A stretch of 19,857 nt of DNA from a bacterium (GTDB taxonomy: Bacteria; CG2-30-53-67; CG2-30-70-394), in NCBI GenBank assembly GCA_024278555.1, contig JAJRSX010000132.1:1-19857 (forward strand), read 5' to 3'. The position numbers and the translations under genes were made by a program. The stretch's first letter is position 1; each line of letters starts with the position of its first letter. Under the pieces are notes generated by a model. That model saw only the letters and a list, made by a program, of their open reading frames with translations. It was not told where the DNA came from and did not search any database. This document shows positions 15,001 to 19,857 of the stretch, in pieces.

Positions 15001-16013
15001 TCCACGCCGGCGGCGATGATCGCATCCACCTGCTCCTCGTTGAGCTCGGTGTTGTGGTCCACCAGCACCTCCCCGGTGGCGGCGTCGACCACATCGTCGA
15101 CCAACACCCGCCCGACCAGTTCCTCGCGGGTCAGGGGTAGCTCGGTGATCTCCGCCTCGGCGAGCCGCTTGAGGGCGACCTTGGTGATCTTGTTGCCCTG
15201 CTTCACCACCACCTTGCGACCCGCCTTGATGTCGGTGGCCGCACGGGTGCCGCGCAACAGCTTGTCGTTGATCTCCTTGGTGATCTGCCCCCCGGAACGG
15301 AGATGGATCACCTCCACGTCGTAGTAGAGGCGGAGGATCTCCTTGGAGGTGTAGCCGAGGGCCTTGAGGAGGATGGTGGCCGGCATCTTCCGGCGCCGGT
15401 CGATGCGGGCGTGGAGGATATCCTTGGTGTCGAACTCGAAGTCGAGCCACGAACCACGGTAGGGGATCACCCGGCCGGAGTAGATCACCTTGCCGGAGAC
15501 GTGGGTACGCCCCTTGTCGGAGCTGAAGTAGGCACCCGGAGAGCGGTGCAGCTGGGAGACCACCACCCGCTCCGTGCCGTTGATCACGAAGGTGCCGCTG
15601 TCGGTCATCAGGGGGACCTCACCCATGTAGACCACCTGCTCGCGCACCTCCTTGATCCGCTTCACCCCGGTGTCCGGATCCGCCTCCAGGAGGTTCATCC
15701 GCACCTTCAGCTTGATCGGCGCGGCAAACTCGACACCACGGGCAACACACTCGCGGAGGTCGTATTTCGGCTCCCCAAGGGTGTACTCGAGGAACTCCAG
15801 GGTCACCGACTCGGAAAAATCGGTAATCGGAAAGACCGACTTGAAGGCCGCCTGCAGGCCACGGTCGAGGCGCTCCGCCGGTGGCGTGTCCTTCTGCAGA
15901 AAGCGCTCGTAGGAGGACTTCTGGATGTGGATCAGGTCCTCCACCTCGAGGACCGGAGGGATCTTGGAAAAGTCGCGGCGGACACGAGTCTGATTACGTT
16001 CGGTCTGGGGCAT
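12012..16013 (-). CDS. rpoB: DNA-directed RNA polymerase subunit beta
   Basis: Beta forms the other pincer of RNA polymerase and the rifampicin pocket. The 1333-residue protein is close to E. coli (1342). The rifampicin region [18 protein letters not shown] spans 513-530 and continues [15 protein letters not shown]. The residues equivalent to E. coli Q513, D516, H526 and S531 (here 520, 523, 533 and 538) are all wild type, predicting sensitivity. The active-site motifs RGYNYEDAI and [12 protein letters not shown] are present. An acidic insert follows the conserved [20 protein letters not shown], as in proteobacteria. The ATG has AAGGAAGG about four bases upstream. It follows rplL by 109 nt that contain two hairpins. 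Confidence 0.99.
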   Translation of the reverse strand: MPQTERNQTRVRRDFSKIPPVLEVEDLIHIQKSSYERFLQKDTPPAERLDRGLQAAFKSVFPITDFSESVTLEFLEYTLGEPKYDLRECVARGVEFAAPIKLKVRMNLLEADPDTGVKRIKEVREQVVYMGEVPLMTDSGTFVINGTERVVVSQLHRSPGAYFSSDKGRTHVSGKVIYSGRVIPYRGSWLDFEFDTKDILHARIDRRRKMPATILLKALGYTSKEILRLYYDVEVIHLRSGGQITKEINDKLLRGTRAATDIKAGRKVVVKQGNKITKVALKRLAEAEITELPLTREELVGRVLVDDVVDAATGEVLVDHNTELNEEQVDAIIAAGVEQIELLFLDEISATAALRNTLLADRLESRDEAIAAVYKRLRPGELPNMKTARDFFEGLFFDPRRYDLSEVGRMKINEILGLDQPLSQRTLVREDIIEVVRRMVELRNGIGHVDDIDHLGNRRVRSVGELLENQLRVGLVRMEKAVREKMNLQDLDELMPKDIINAKPVSASIKEFFGSSQLSQFMDQTNPLSEITHKRRLSALGPGGLTRERAGFEVRDVHPTHYGRICPIETPEGPNIGLITSLATYARVNEYGFIETPFRKVVNGTATSEVHYLSATVGERYHIAQANTPLDEKGHITTEMVSCRHEGEFVLVVPEQVEYMDVAPMQMVSVASAMVPFLEHDDANRALMGSNMQRQAVPLLKPEAPLVGTGMEAVAARDSGSVVTARRDGTVVGVDAGRILVKASRKADLGPLDPGLDIYPLVKYQRSNQNTSINQRPLVMKGDKVHAGQIIADGASTDHGELALGQNVTVAFMPWRGYNYEDAILINENLVKEDRYTSVHIEEFTCEARDTKLGPEEVTRDIPNVGDEALGDLDEAGIVRIGALVAPGDVLAGKVTPKGETQRSPEEKLLIAIFGEKAGDVRDTSLRVPPGVEGIVVGVKIFSRQGVEKDPRAQEIEEDDVEAINEEFQVELDATTHQRDAEIRALYKGGTAGKAIHDAHGNEIAAAGDTLTGVILNRVASQDLETLPVNGIEDRSARLDEILFQYERQVERLENFYGDKIARIRRGDELPPGVIKQVKVYVAIKRQLSVGDKMAGRHGNKGVVSRILPVEDMPFLPDGTPVDIVLNPLGVPSRMNVGQILETHLGWAAKTMGVHVATPVFNGATEPEIRAMLKEAGLPESGQVTLRDGRTGEPFDQPVTVGCMYILKLHHLVDDKIHARSIGPYSLVTQQPLGGKAQFGGQRLGEMEVWAMEAYGAAYTLQEFLTVKSDDVPGRTRMYESIVKGEYALTPGLPESFSVLVKELQSLCLDIELTPEDEVDGAVKAAPAPGLPV

Positions 16014-16029
16014 CTCGCCTTCCTTACAT

Positions 16030-16048
16030 CACCGGGATACGGCCGGTG
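16030..16048 (-). promoter_or_regulatory. Small hairpin just upstream of the rpoB ribosome-binding site
   Basis: CACCGG and CCGGTG pair perfectly (6 bp) around a 7-nt loop in the transcribed direction, ending about 17 nt before the rpoB ATG. It could affect access to the ribosome-binding site or mark an RNA-processing site. The evidence is structural only. Confidence 0.4.
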
Positions 16049-16071
16049 CGGGGCTGCGGAGAAGAACAGAT

Positions 16072-16103
16072 GGGCGGGACGGCCGTAAGCGACCGCCCCG
16101 CCC
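16072..16103 (-). terminator. Attenuator-like hairpin between rplL and rpoB
   Basis: Arms of 13 nt (16072-16084 and 16091-16103) pair fully, with two G-U wobbles on the transcribed strand, around the loop GCTTAC. The hairpin starts 19 nt after the rplL stop and is followed by the moderately U-rich ATCTGTTCTTCTCC. In E. coli the same gap holds a partial terminator and an RNase III site that set rpoBC expression below that of rplL. By position and shape this is the likely counterpart. Confidence 0.65.
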
Positions 16104-16122
16104 GATACCGCCGAGTAAGCAA

Positions 16123-16512
16123 CTACTTGACGGAGACCGATGCGCCCACCGCCTCCAGCTTCGACTTGATCTCCTCCGCCTCCTCCTTGGTGACGCCCTC
16201 CTTCACCGTTGCCGGGGCGCCGTCCACGAGGGCCTTGGCCTCCTTCAGGCCGAGGCCGGAGACCACCGCGCGGACCTCCTTGATCACCTGGATCTTCTTG
16301 TCGCCGGCGCCGTCGAGCACAACGGTGAACTCGGTCTGCTCCTCCTCGGCGGCGGCCTCACCGCCACCTGCCGCGCCGCCGCCGGCCACCATCGCCACCG
16401 GCGCGGCAGCCGAGACACCGAGCTCGTCTTCGAGCTCTTTGACCAGCTCCGCCGCCTCCATGAGGCTCATGTTCTTGATGAATTCCTTCACGTCGTCTTT
16501 GGTCGCTGCCAT
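16123..16512 (-). CDS. rplL: 50S ribosomal protein L7/L12
   Basis: L7/L12 is the multi-copy acidic stalk protein that recruits and activates translation GTPases such as EF-Tu and EF-G. The 129-residue product has the N-terminal dimerisation domain ([18 protein letters not shown]) and a flexible Ala/Gly-rich hinge about residues 34-56. The C-terminal domain carries [31 protein letters not shown] and the conserved ending [12 protein letters not shown]. It begins 56 nt after rplJ. A strong AAGGAG about eight bases before the ATG fits the need for four or more copies per ribosome. It is separated from rpoB by attenuator-like structures. Confidence 0.98.
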   Translation of the reverse strand: MAATKDDVKEFIKNMSLMEAAELVKELEDELGVSAAAPVAMVAGGGAAGGGEAAAEEEQTEFTVVLDGAGDKKIQVIKEVRAVVSGLGLKEAKALVDGAPATVKEGVTKEEAEEIKSKLEAVGASVSVK

Positions 16513-16568
16513 GGTCGTACTCCTTATGGTTGGGATACAAAAAGGGTTTTGAAAAAGGGCCGAGTGGC

Positions 16569-17084
16569 CTATGCCTTCGCCTTGGCCGCCGCATCAATCA
16601 GGCGCACCATCTGGGAAGCCGGGGCATTCATCAGTGACAGGAGCTGCTGGGCCGGGGTATTGAGGAGCGCCAGGAGCTTCGCCACCAGCTCCTCGCGGGA
16701 CGGCATCTCCGCCAAGGCGTGAATCTCGTCCAGCTCCACCCGCTGCGCATCCACCATACCGCAGAGGACGGTGAGGTTCTTCAGCTCCTTTGTCTCCTGC
16801 TTCAACACCTTTGCCGGCCCCACCGGGTCATCGGCGGCGATCGCCACCGCGATCGGTCCGGTAAAGGCGTCGCTGACACAGGCTACATCCGTCCCCTCCG
16901 CGGCACGCCGCGCGAGGGTGTTCTTCACCACCCGATAGGTGGCTCCTGTCTCGGCCAACTTACGACGCAGCCCCATCATCTCCTCCACCGTGGAGCCACG
17001 GTACTCGGTGAGATAGACAGCGGTTGCGCCTTCAAACCGCACGCGAAGGTCGTCGACCATCGCGGCCTTTTCTGCTCGATCCAA
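16569..17084 (-). CDS. rplJ: 50S ribosomal protein L10
   Basis: L10 anchors L7/L12 dimers to 23S rRNA at the stalk base. The L10-L12 complex represses its own mRNA in several bacteria. The 171-residue product (E. coli 165) contains [20 protein letters not shown] and the [15 protein letters not shown] motif, with a C-terminal helix for L12 binding. I use a TTG start at 17084 ([13 protein letters not shown]) because AGGAG is five bases upstream and the N-terminus aligns in length with the family. The internal ATG at residue 9 would remove conserved N-terminal sequence and lacks such a site. It is preceded by a 282-nt leader with an L10-leader-like fold. Confidence 0.96.
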   Translation of the reverse strand: MDRAEKAAMVDDLRVRFEGATAVYLTEYRGSTVEEMMGLRRKLAETGATYRVVKNTLARRAAEGTDVACVSDAFTGPIAVAIAADDPVGPAKVLKQETKELKNLTVLCGMVDAQRVELDEIHALAEMPSREELVAKLLALLNTPAQQLLSLMNAPASQMVRLIDAAAKAKA

Positions 17085-17089
17085 GGGAT

Positions 17090-17094
17090 CTCCT
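17090..17094 (-). promoter_or_regulatory. Ribosome-binding site for the TTG start of rplJ
   Basis: AGGAG (within GAGAGGAG) on the minus strand, five bases before the TTG at 17084. It supports the non-ATG start; no comparable site precedes the internal ATG. Confidence 0.8.
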
Positions 17095-17125
17095 CTCTGA
17101 TGTTGCGCCTACTGTTGCAGGCTGG

Positions 17126-17148
17126 GCGGGATGCCGTCCCGCGCGGGA
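17126..17148 (-). promoter_or_regulatory. Mutually exclusive stems in the rplJ leader
   Basis: Three adjacent 6-nt elements occur: GCGGGA (17126-17131), TCCCGC (17137-17142) and GCGGGA (17143-17148), as read on the plus strand. The middle one can pair with either neighbour, giving a 6-bp stem with a 5-nt loop or a self-complementary 12-nt palindrome. Such alternatives suit a switch between the L10 leader and the rplJ start. No U-tract follows, so a transcription attenuator is not shown. Confidence 0.35.
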
Positions 17149-17245
17149 TCGTGTGGGCATTGCGCCACCCACCGAACCCGAAGACCGCCCCCACGGGGAC
17201 GAGGCACCTCCACCCCAACCCACGGGGCAGCGCCATCTGCGGGAT

Positions 17246-17306
17246 CCGGTCTCGGCGGGCGCAAAGCTTTCAGCCGGCAACGCCGGCACCCACGGTCTTC
17301 GACCAG
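17246..17306 (-). promoter_or_regulatory. L10 leader-like RNA (autoregulatory site upstream of rplJ)
   Basis: In the 282-nt rplA-rplJ gap the transcript can form an outer stem, CTGGTC with GACCGG. Inside it is a GGG/CCC helix next to the motif GACCGTGGGTGCC, and then an inner hairpin CCGGC-GTT-GCCGG. This order of a conserved GGGTGCC, a small hairpin and a closing GCCCGCCGAGACC resembles the known ribosomal protein L10 leader, which binds the L10(L12)4 complex and represses translation. The position immediately before rplJ is the expected one. A covariance-model search would settle it; I am working from remembered consensus. Confidence 0.65.
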
Positions 17307-17366
17307 GAATCAAATTTGGCTCTTTTACCTCTCCTTGACCTTGCACCAGTATTGGACAGAGAACGA

Positions 17367-18068
17367 TCAGGCGTACTGTCCCGCGACCGCCAGAGGATCG
17401 ACACGGACCGCCGGCCCCATGGTCGGGGAGAGGGCCATGCTCTTCAGGTAGCGCCCCTTGGCCGCCGACGGCTTGAGCCGGAAGACGGTCTCCACGAAGG
17501 CGACGGCGTTCTCCTCGAGCTGCTTCGTGTCCATCGAGGAGCGGCCGATGGTGGAGTGGACGATCCCCGCCTTTTCAGCGCGGAAGTCCACCTTACCCGC
17601 CTTGATCTCCCCCACCACCCGGCCCACCTCGAAGGTGACGGTGCCGAGCTTCGGGTTGGGCATCAGGCCTCGCGGGCCGAGGACACGGCCCAGCCGCCCC
17701 ACCTGACCCATCATATCCGGCGTCGCCACCACCCGATCGAAGTCGAGCCAACCGCCCTGGATCTTCTCCACCAGCTCCTCGGCGCCGACCACGTCGGCAC
17801 CGGCCTCCTCCGCCTCCTTGGCATGATCGCCCTTGGCAAAGACCAGCACCCGTACTGTCCGGCCGGTCCCGTGGGGGAGGATCACCGTGCCGCGCACCTG
17901 CTGATCCGCGTGACGCGGGTCGATTCCCAGGCGCATCGCCACATCGATCGACTCCTCCACCTTCGCGTTGGCCATCCGCTTCACCAGGGCAACCGCCTCG
18001 GGTAGTGGAAAACTCTGCTGCTTGTCGTAGCTCTCAACGAGCTCTCGGTAACGTCGGCTGTGTTTCAT
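17367..18068 (-). CDS. rplA: 50S ribosomal protein L1
   Basis: L1 forms the mobile L1 stalk that helps remove E-site tRNA. In E. coli it also represses translation of the rplK-rplA mRNA. The 233-residue product (E. coli 234) has [30 protein letters not shown] near residues 40-69. It also has the family signature [20 protein letters not shown], and ends with a typical [11 protein letters not shown]. The ATG at 18068 has only GAGAG about six bases upstream. That sequence lies in a heptamer-repeat tract, so the natural ribosome-binding site is weak. A 174-nt spacer separates it from rplK, much longer than in E. coli, where the genes nearly touch. Confidence 0.98.
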   Translation of the reverse strand: MKHSRRYRELVESYDKQQSFPLPEAVALVKRMANAKVEESIDVAMRLGIDPRHADQQVRGTVILPHGTGRTVRVLVFAKGDHAKEAEEAGADVVGAEELVEKIQGGWLDFDRVVATPDMMGQVGRLGRVLGPRGLMPNPKLGTVTFEVGRVVGEIKAGKVDFRAEKAGIVHSTIGRSSMDTKQLEENAVAFVETVFRLKPSAAKGRYLKSMALSPTMGPAVRVDPLAVAGQYA

Positions 18069-18072
18069 ATCT

Positions 18073-18100
18073 AGCTCTCGGCTTTCAGCTCTCAGCTTGA
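18073..18100. repeat. Heptamer tandem repeat, rplA side
   Basis: Four 7-nt units run in register on the plus strand: AGCTCTC, GGCTTTC, AGCTCTC and AGCTTGA. Each unit contains GCT. The array ends four bases before the rplA start and contributes the only purine-rich sequence (GAGAG) upstream of it. The period is exact although the units are degenerate. Confidence 0.65.
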
Positions 18101-18218
18101 TCGGATGACAATATTTTTCAGATCTTTGTGGCGAGGGTTGGAATTGGGAGGCGACAGGGGCGTCAAGGGTTCGGGTTAGCGGCAGGCTTGATGACCGGCG
18201 GGCACTCTCTTGCCGAGG

Positions 18219-18246
18219 GCTGCAAGCTGACCGCTGAACGCTCTAC
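18219..18246. repeat. Heptamer tandem repeat, rplK side
   Basis: Four 7-nt units, GCTGCAA, GCTGACC, GCTGAAC and GCTCTAC, run in register and share the GCT core of the array at 18073-18100. The last unit includes the rplK stop codon, so the tract reaches into the end of the gene. The two arrays bracket a 118-nt spacer of mixed composition. Confidence 0.55.
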
Positions 18247-18665
18247 GCGACCTCGATCCCCATGGAGCGGGCGGTCCCGGCGATGATCTTCATCGCCGCG
18301 TCGATGTCATTGGCGTTGAGGTCTTTCATCTTCAGCTCGGCGATCTCCTTCACCTGCGCCGAGGTCACCTTGGCCACCTTGTTGAGATGGGGCACCGGCG
18401 ACCCCTTGGCGATCTTCGCCGCCTTCTTCAGGAGCACCGCCGCCGGCGGCGTCTTGGTGATGAAGGTGAAGCTCTTATCCTTATAGACCGTGATCACCAC
18501 CGGGATGATCATCCCCGACTGCGACTCGGTCTTGGCGTTGAACGCCTTGCAGAACTCCATGATGTTGACCCCGTGCTGCCCCAAAGCGGGGCCGATCGGG
18601 GGCGACGGGTTAGCCTTCCCCGCGGGGCACTGCAACTTAATGAAGCCGGTCACTTCCTTTGCCAC
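18243..18665 (-). CDS. rplK: 50S ribosomal protein L11
   Basis: L11 binds the GTPase-associated centre of 23S rRNA. It is the target region of thiopeptide antibiotics and is needed for RelA activation. The 140-residue product (E. coli 142) starts [20 protein letters not shown]. It has the conserved [22 protein letters not shown] loop and a C-terminal RNA-binding domain ending [13 protein letters not shown]. The start codon is GTG with AAGGTG four bases upstream, and it lies 19 nt after nusG. The stop codon falls within a degenerate 7-nt repeat. Confidence 0.98.
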   Translation of the reverse strand: MAKEVTGFIKLQCPAGKANPSPPIGPALGQHGVNIMEFCKAFNAKTESQSGMIIPVVITVYKDKSFTFITKTPPAAVLLKKAAKIAKGSPVPHLNKVAKVTSAQVKEIAELKMKDLNANDIDAAMKIIAGTARSMGIEVA

Positions 18666-18684
18666 GATGCACCTTCCTGCGGCA

Positions 18685-19221
18685 TCAGCCGCTGACTTTT
18701 TCCACCTGCAAGAAGTCGAGCTCGACGGGGGTCTGGCGCCCGAAGATGGAGATCATCACCTTCACCTTGCCGTGCTCAAAATCGATCTCGTCGACGTTCG
18801 CGTTGAAGCCGACGAACGGGCCGTCATTGATCTTCACCATGTCACCGACGCGGTAGGAGACCTTCGGCCGGGCCGGGGCGTGCGCCCCCTCCTCCACCTG
18901 GTTGAGGACCGAGCCCAGCTCCCGCTCCGACAGCGGCGTGGGGTTCTTGCCGCCGAGGAAACCGGTCACCTTCGGCAGGTCGCTCACCAGGTGCCACGTC
19001 TCATCGTCCATCTCCATTTCCACAAGGATATAGCCGGGATAGAACTTGCGGGTGGTCGTCCGCTTCTTCCCCTGCTGCATCTCCACCACCTCCTCCGTGG
19101 GGATCAGGATCTGGCAGACCCGCTCCTGCAGGCCGAGCACCTTCACCTTTTCCTCCAGCGAACGCTTCACGCGCTGCTCGTACCCGGAGTAGGTCTGGAC
19201 CACGTACCAGCGAACCGCCAT
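18685..19221 (-). CDS. nusG: Transcription termination/antitermination factor NusG
   Basis: NusG binds the polymerase clamp, suppresses pausing and links polymerase to Rho or to ribosomal S10. I start it at the ATG at 19221, giving 178 residues (E. coli 181). It begins with the NGN-domain signature [20 protein letters not shown] and continues through [22 protein letters not shown]-terminal KOW domain follows ([19 protein letters not shown], then [19 protein letters not shown]). An extended frame to 19281 overlaps secE and adds sequence not seen in the family. The ribosome-binding site is weak (AAGAG). It lies 10 nt after secE, the usual pair. Confidence 0.98.
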   Translation of the reverse strand: MAVRWYVVQTYSGYEQRVKRSLEEKVKVLGLQERVCQILIPTEEVVEMQQGKKRTTTRKFYPGYILVEMEMDDETWHLVSDLPKVTGFLGGKNPTPLSERELGSVLNQVEEGAHAPARPKVSYRVGDMVKINDGPFVGFNANVDEIDFEHGKVKVMISIFGRQTPVELDFLQVEKVSG

Positions 19222-19231
19222 AACAAGCTCT

Positions 19232-19417
19232 TTACCCAACGAGGAACCCCACCAGCCGGGAGAGGCCAATATCCAACCCACCCAAGAACGCGCCGATGAG
19301 AAAGACGGTGATCAGCACCACCACGGTGGAGGTCACCGTGGCGTCGCGCGTCGGCCAACTCACGTGACCGAGCTCCGTGCGCACTTCGCGAACAAATTGC
19401 ATCCAGCGACCGACCAT
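19232..19417 (-). CDS. secE: Preprotein translocase subunit SecE
   Basis: SecE clamps the two halves of SecY in the protein-conducting channel of the inner membrane. The 61-residue product is of the short, single-helix type found outside the enterics. A cytoplasmic amphipathic stretch, QFVREVRTELGHVSWPTRDA, holds the conserved VSWPTR motif. It is followed by one transmembrane helix (about residues 29-48, TSTVVVLITVFLIGAFLGGL). I see no good ribosome-binding site before the ATG. A second ATG at residue 6 is possible but looks no better. Its place between tRNA-Trp and nusG supports the call. Confidence 0.95.
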   Translation of the reverse strand: MVGRWMQFVREVRTELGHVSWPTRDATVTSTVVVLITVFLIGAFLGGLDIGLSRLVGFLVG

Positions 19418-19457
19418 AAGACGTCTGTGGGAAGGGGGTGGAAGAGGATAAGAGGGG

Positions 19458-19534
19458 TGGCAGGCCAGGAGGGACTCGAACCCCCAACACCCGGATTTGG
19501 AGTCCGGTGCTCTACCAATTCGAGCTACTGGCCT
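19458..19534 (-). tRNA. trnW: tRNA-Trp (anticodon CCA)
   Basis: The transcribed strand folds as a complete cloverleaf. The acceptor stem is AGGCCAG with CTGGCCT, the D arm is GCTC/GAGC with a 9-nt loop, and the anticodon stem is CCGGA/TCCGG with loop CTCCAAA (anticodon CCA). The T arm is GGGGG/CCCTC with loop TTCGAGT and one G-U pair. The discriminator is G73, an identity element of bacterial tRNA-Trp, and the 3' CCA is encoded. It lies 39 nt after rpmG and 40 nt before secE with no promoter or terminator visible, so it is probably processed from the protein-coding transcript. Confidence 0.97.
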
Positions 19535-19573
19535 AGTGGCGGCTACCTGAGAGGGTGTCGATGGCGCGTTATC

Positions 19574-19726
19574 CTACTTTTTACCTTCGCGGTGGACGAT
19601 GTGGGTGCGGCAGAAGGGGCAGTACTTCTTCAGCTCCAGCTTGCCGCTCATGGTGCGCTTGTTCTTGGTCGTCGTGTAGTTTCGCCGTTTGCACTGGGTG
19701 CAGGCGAGGACAATGATCTCTCTCAT
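19574..19726 (-). CDS. rpmG: 50S ribosomal protein L33
   Basis: L33 is a small 50S protein near the E site. The 50-residue product begins [20 protein letters not shown] and ends [16 protein letters not shown]. It keeps all four zinc-binding cysteines (C9, C12, C36, C39), so this is the zinc-containing (C+) form. The ATG overlaps the TGA stop of the upstream tuf (ATGA), and GGAG inside the tuf coding sequence lies eight bases before it. Translation is thus probably coupled to EF-Tu. The tuf-rpmG-trnW-secE order is common outside the enterics. Confidence 0.97.
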   Translation of the reverse strand: MREIIVLACTQCKRRNYTTTKNKRTMSGKLELKKYCPFCRTHIVHREGKK

Positions 19727-19857
19727 TCGATAATCTCCGAAACGACGCCGGCGCCGACGGTGCGGCCGCCTTCACGGATCGCGAAGCGGAGCTCCTTCTC
19801 CATCGCGATCGGCGTGACCAGCGCCACCTCCATCGAGCAGTTATCTCCCGGCATCAC
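19723..19857 (-). CDS. tuf: Elongation factor Tu, second copy (C-terminal 44 codons, cut by window edge)
   Basis: The visible part encodes [14 protein letters not shown] through [10 protein letters not shown] and is identical in protein sequence to the last 44 residues of the complete tuf at 3209-4399. At the nucleotide level it is identical for 119 nt (19739-19857 against 3225-3343). It then differs in three of the last four sense codons and in the stop codon (TGA rather than TAG). The TGA overlaps the rpmG start. The gene continues beyond the right edge; whether it is intact cannot be judged. Confidence 0.97.
   Translation of the reverse strand: MMPGDNCSMEVALVTPIAMEKELRFAIREGGRTVGAGVVSEIIE
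19735..19738 (-). promoter_or_regulatory. rpmG ribosome-binding site inside tuf
   Basis: GGAG on the minus strand, eight bases before the rpmG ATG and within the last codons of tuf. The complete tuf copy has TCC-GAG here, which does not give GGAG, whereas this copy uses TCG-GAG. It is the best candidate site for L33 translation. Confidence 0.7.

Noticed and set aside
16513-16568. GGCC-ACTC-GGCC hairpin followed by five T after rplJ as a terminator
   Set aside because: The stem has only 4 bp, too weak to call, and rplJ and rplL are expected to be co-transcribed.
16976-17236. 86-codon minus-strand frame over the rplJ leader, possibly a leader peptide
   Set aside because: It is out of frame with rplJ, runs deep into it, and overlaps RNA structure; there is no good initiation site.
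18101-18218. Possible promoter (TTGACG) between rplK and rplA
   Set aside because: A TTGACG hexamer is present on the minus strand, but no acceptable -10 lies 15-19 nt downstream, so I do not list it.

Overview
The window is one continuous block of transcription and translation genes, all on the minus strand. Transcription therefore runs from high to low coordinates, and the list below follows coordinates. In transcription order the genes are tuf (second copy, last 44 codons only), rpmG, tRNA-Trp(CCA), secE, nusG, rplK, rplA, rplJ, rplL, rpoB, rpoC, then rpsL, rpsG, fusA, tuf (complete), rpsJ, rplC, rplD, rplW, rplB, rpsS and rplV (first 30 codons only). These are the beta (L11/L10/rpoBC), str and S10 operons joined head to tail. 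No other protein-coding gene and no mobile element, phage or CRISPR array is visible.

The organism looks like a GC-rich proteobacterium. RpoB and RpoC have E. coli-like lengths and carry what look like the large lineage-specific inserts of proteobacterial polymerase. The rifampicin and catalytic motifs align with E. coli at offsets of +7 in RpoB and +1 in RpoC. The order tuf-rpmG-trnW-secE-nusG, the S12 N-terminus ([11 protein letters not shown]) and the L3 stretch GSIGASAYPARV are unlike enteric bacteria. They suggest a deep-branching or delta/zeta/magnetococcal-type lineage, but I cannot place it further without a phylogeny.

Region by region (right to left): 19223-19857 holds the end of tuf, rpmG (ATGA overlap with tuf) and tRNA-Trp, followed by secE. 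Nucleotides 18243-19231 hold nusG and rplK. Nucleotides 18069-18242 are an unusually long rplK-rplA spacer with 7-nt tandem repeats at both ends. Nucleotides 17085-17366 are the rplJ leader with an L10-leader-like structure. Nucleotides 16014-16122 separate rplL from rpoB and hold a strong attenuator-like hairpin. rpoB and rpoC fill 7825-16013. Nucleotides 7499-7824 are the only gene-free stretch longer than 300 nt. They hold a terminator-like hairpin after rpoC, a perfect 22-bp palindrome and a near-consensus sigma-70 promoter for rpsL. Nucleotides 1-7498 are the str genes running directly into the S10 cluster.

Together the genes supply RNA polymerase (beta, beta'), its NusG elongation factor, the SecE translocase subunit, elongation factors Tu and G, and a set of 30S and 50S proteins. 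Tight spacing, start/stop overlaps and leader hairpins imply co-expression tied to ribosome production. I found no evidence of a novel system. The points worth a second look are small regulatory structures, the two tuf copies, the heptamer repeats and the use of non-ATG starts.
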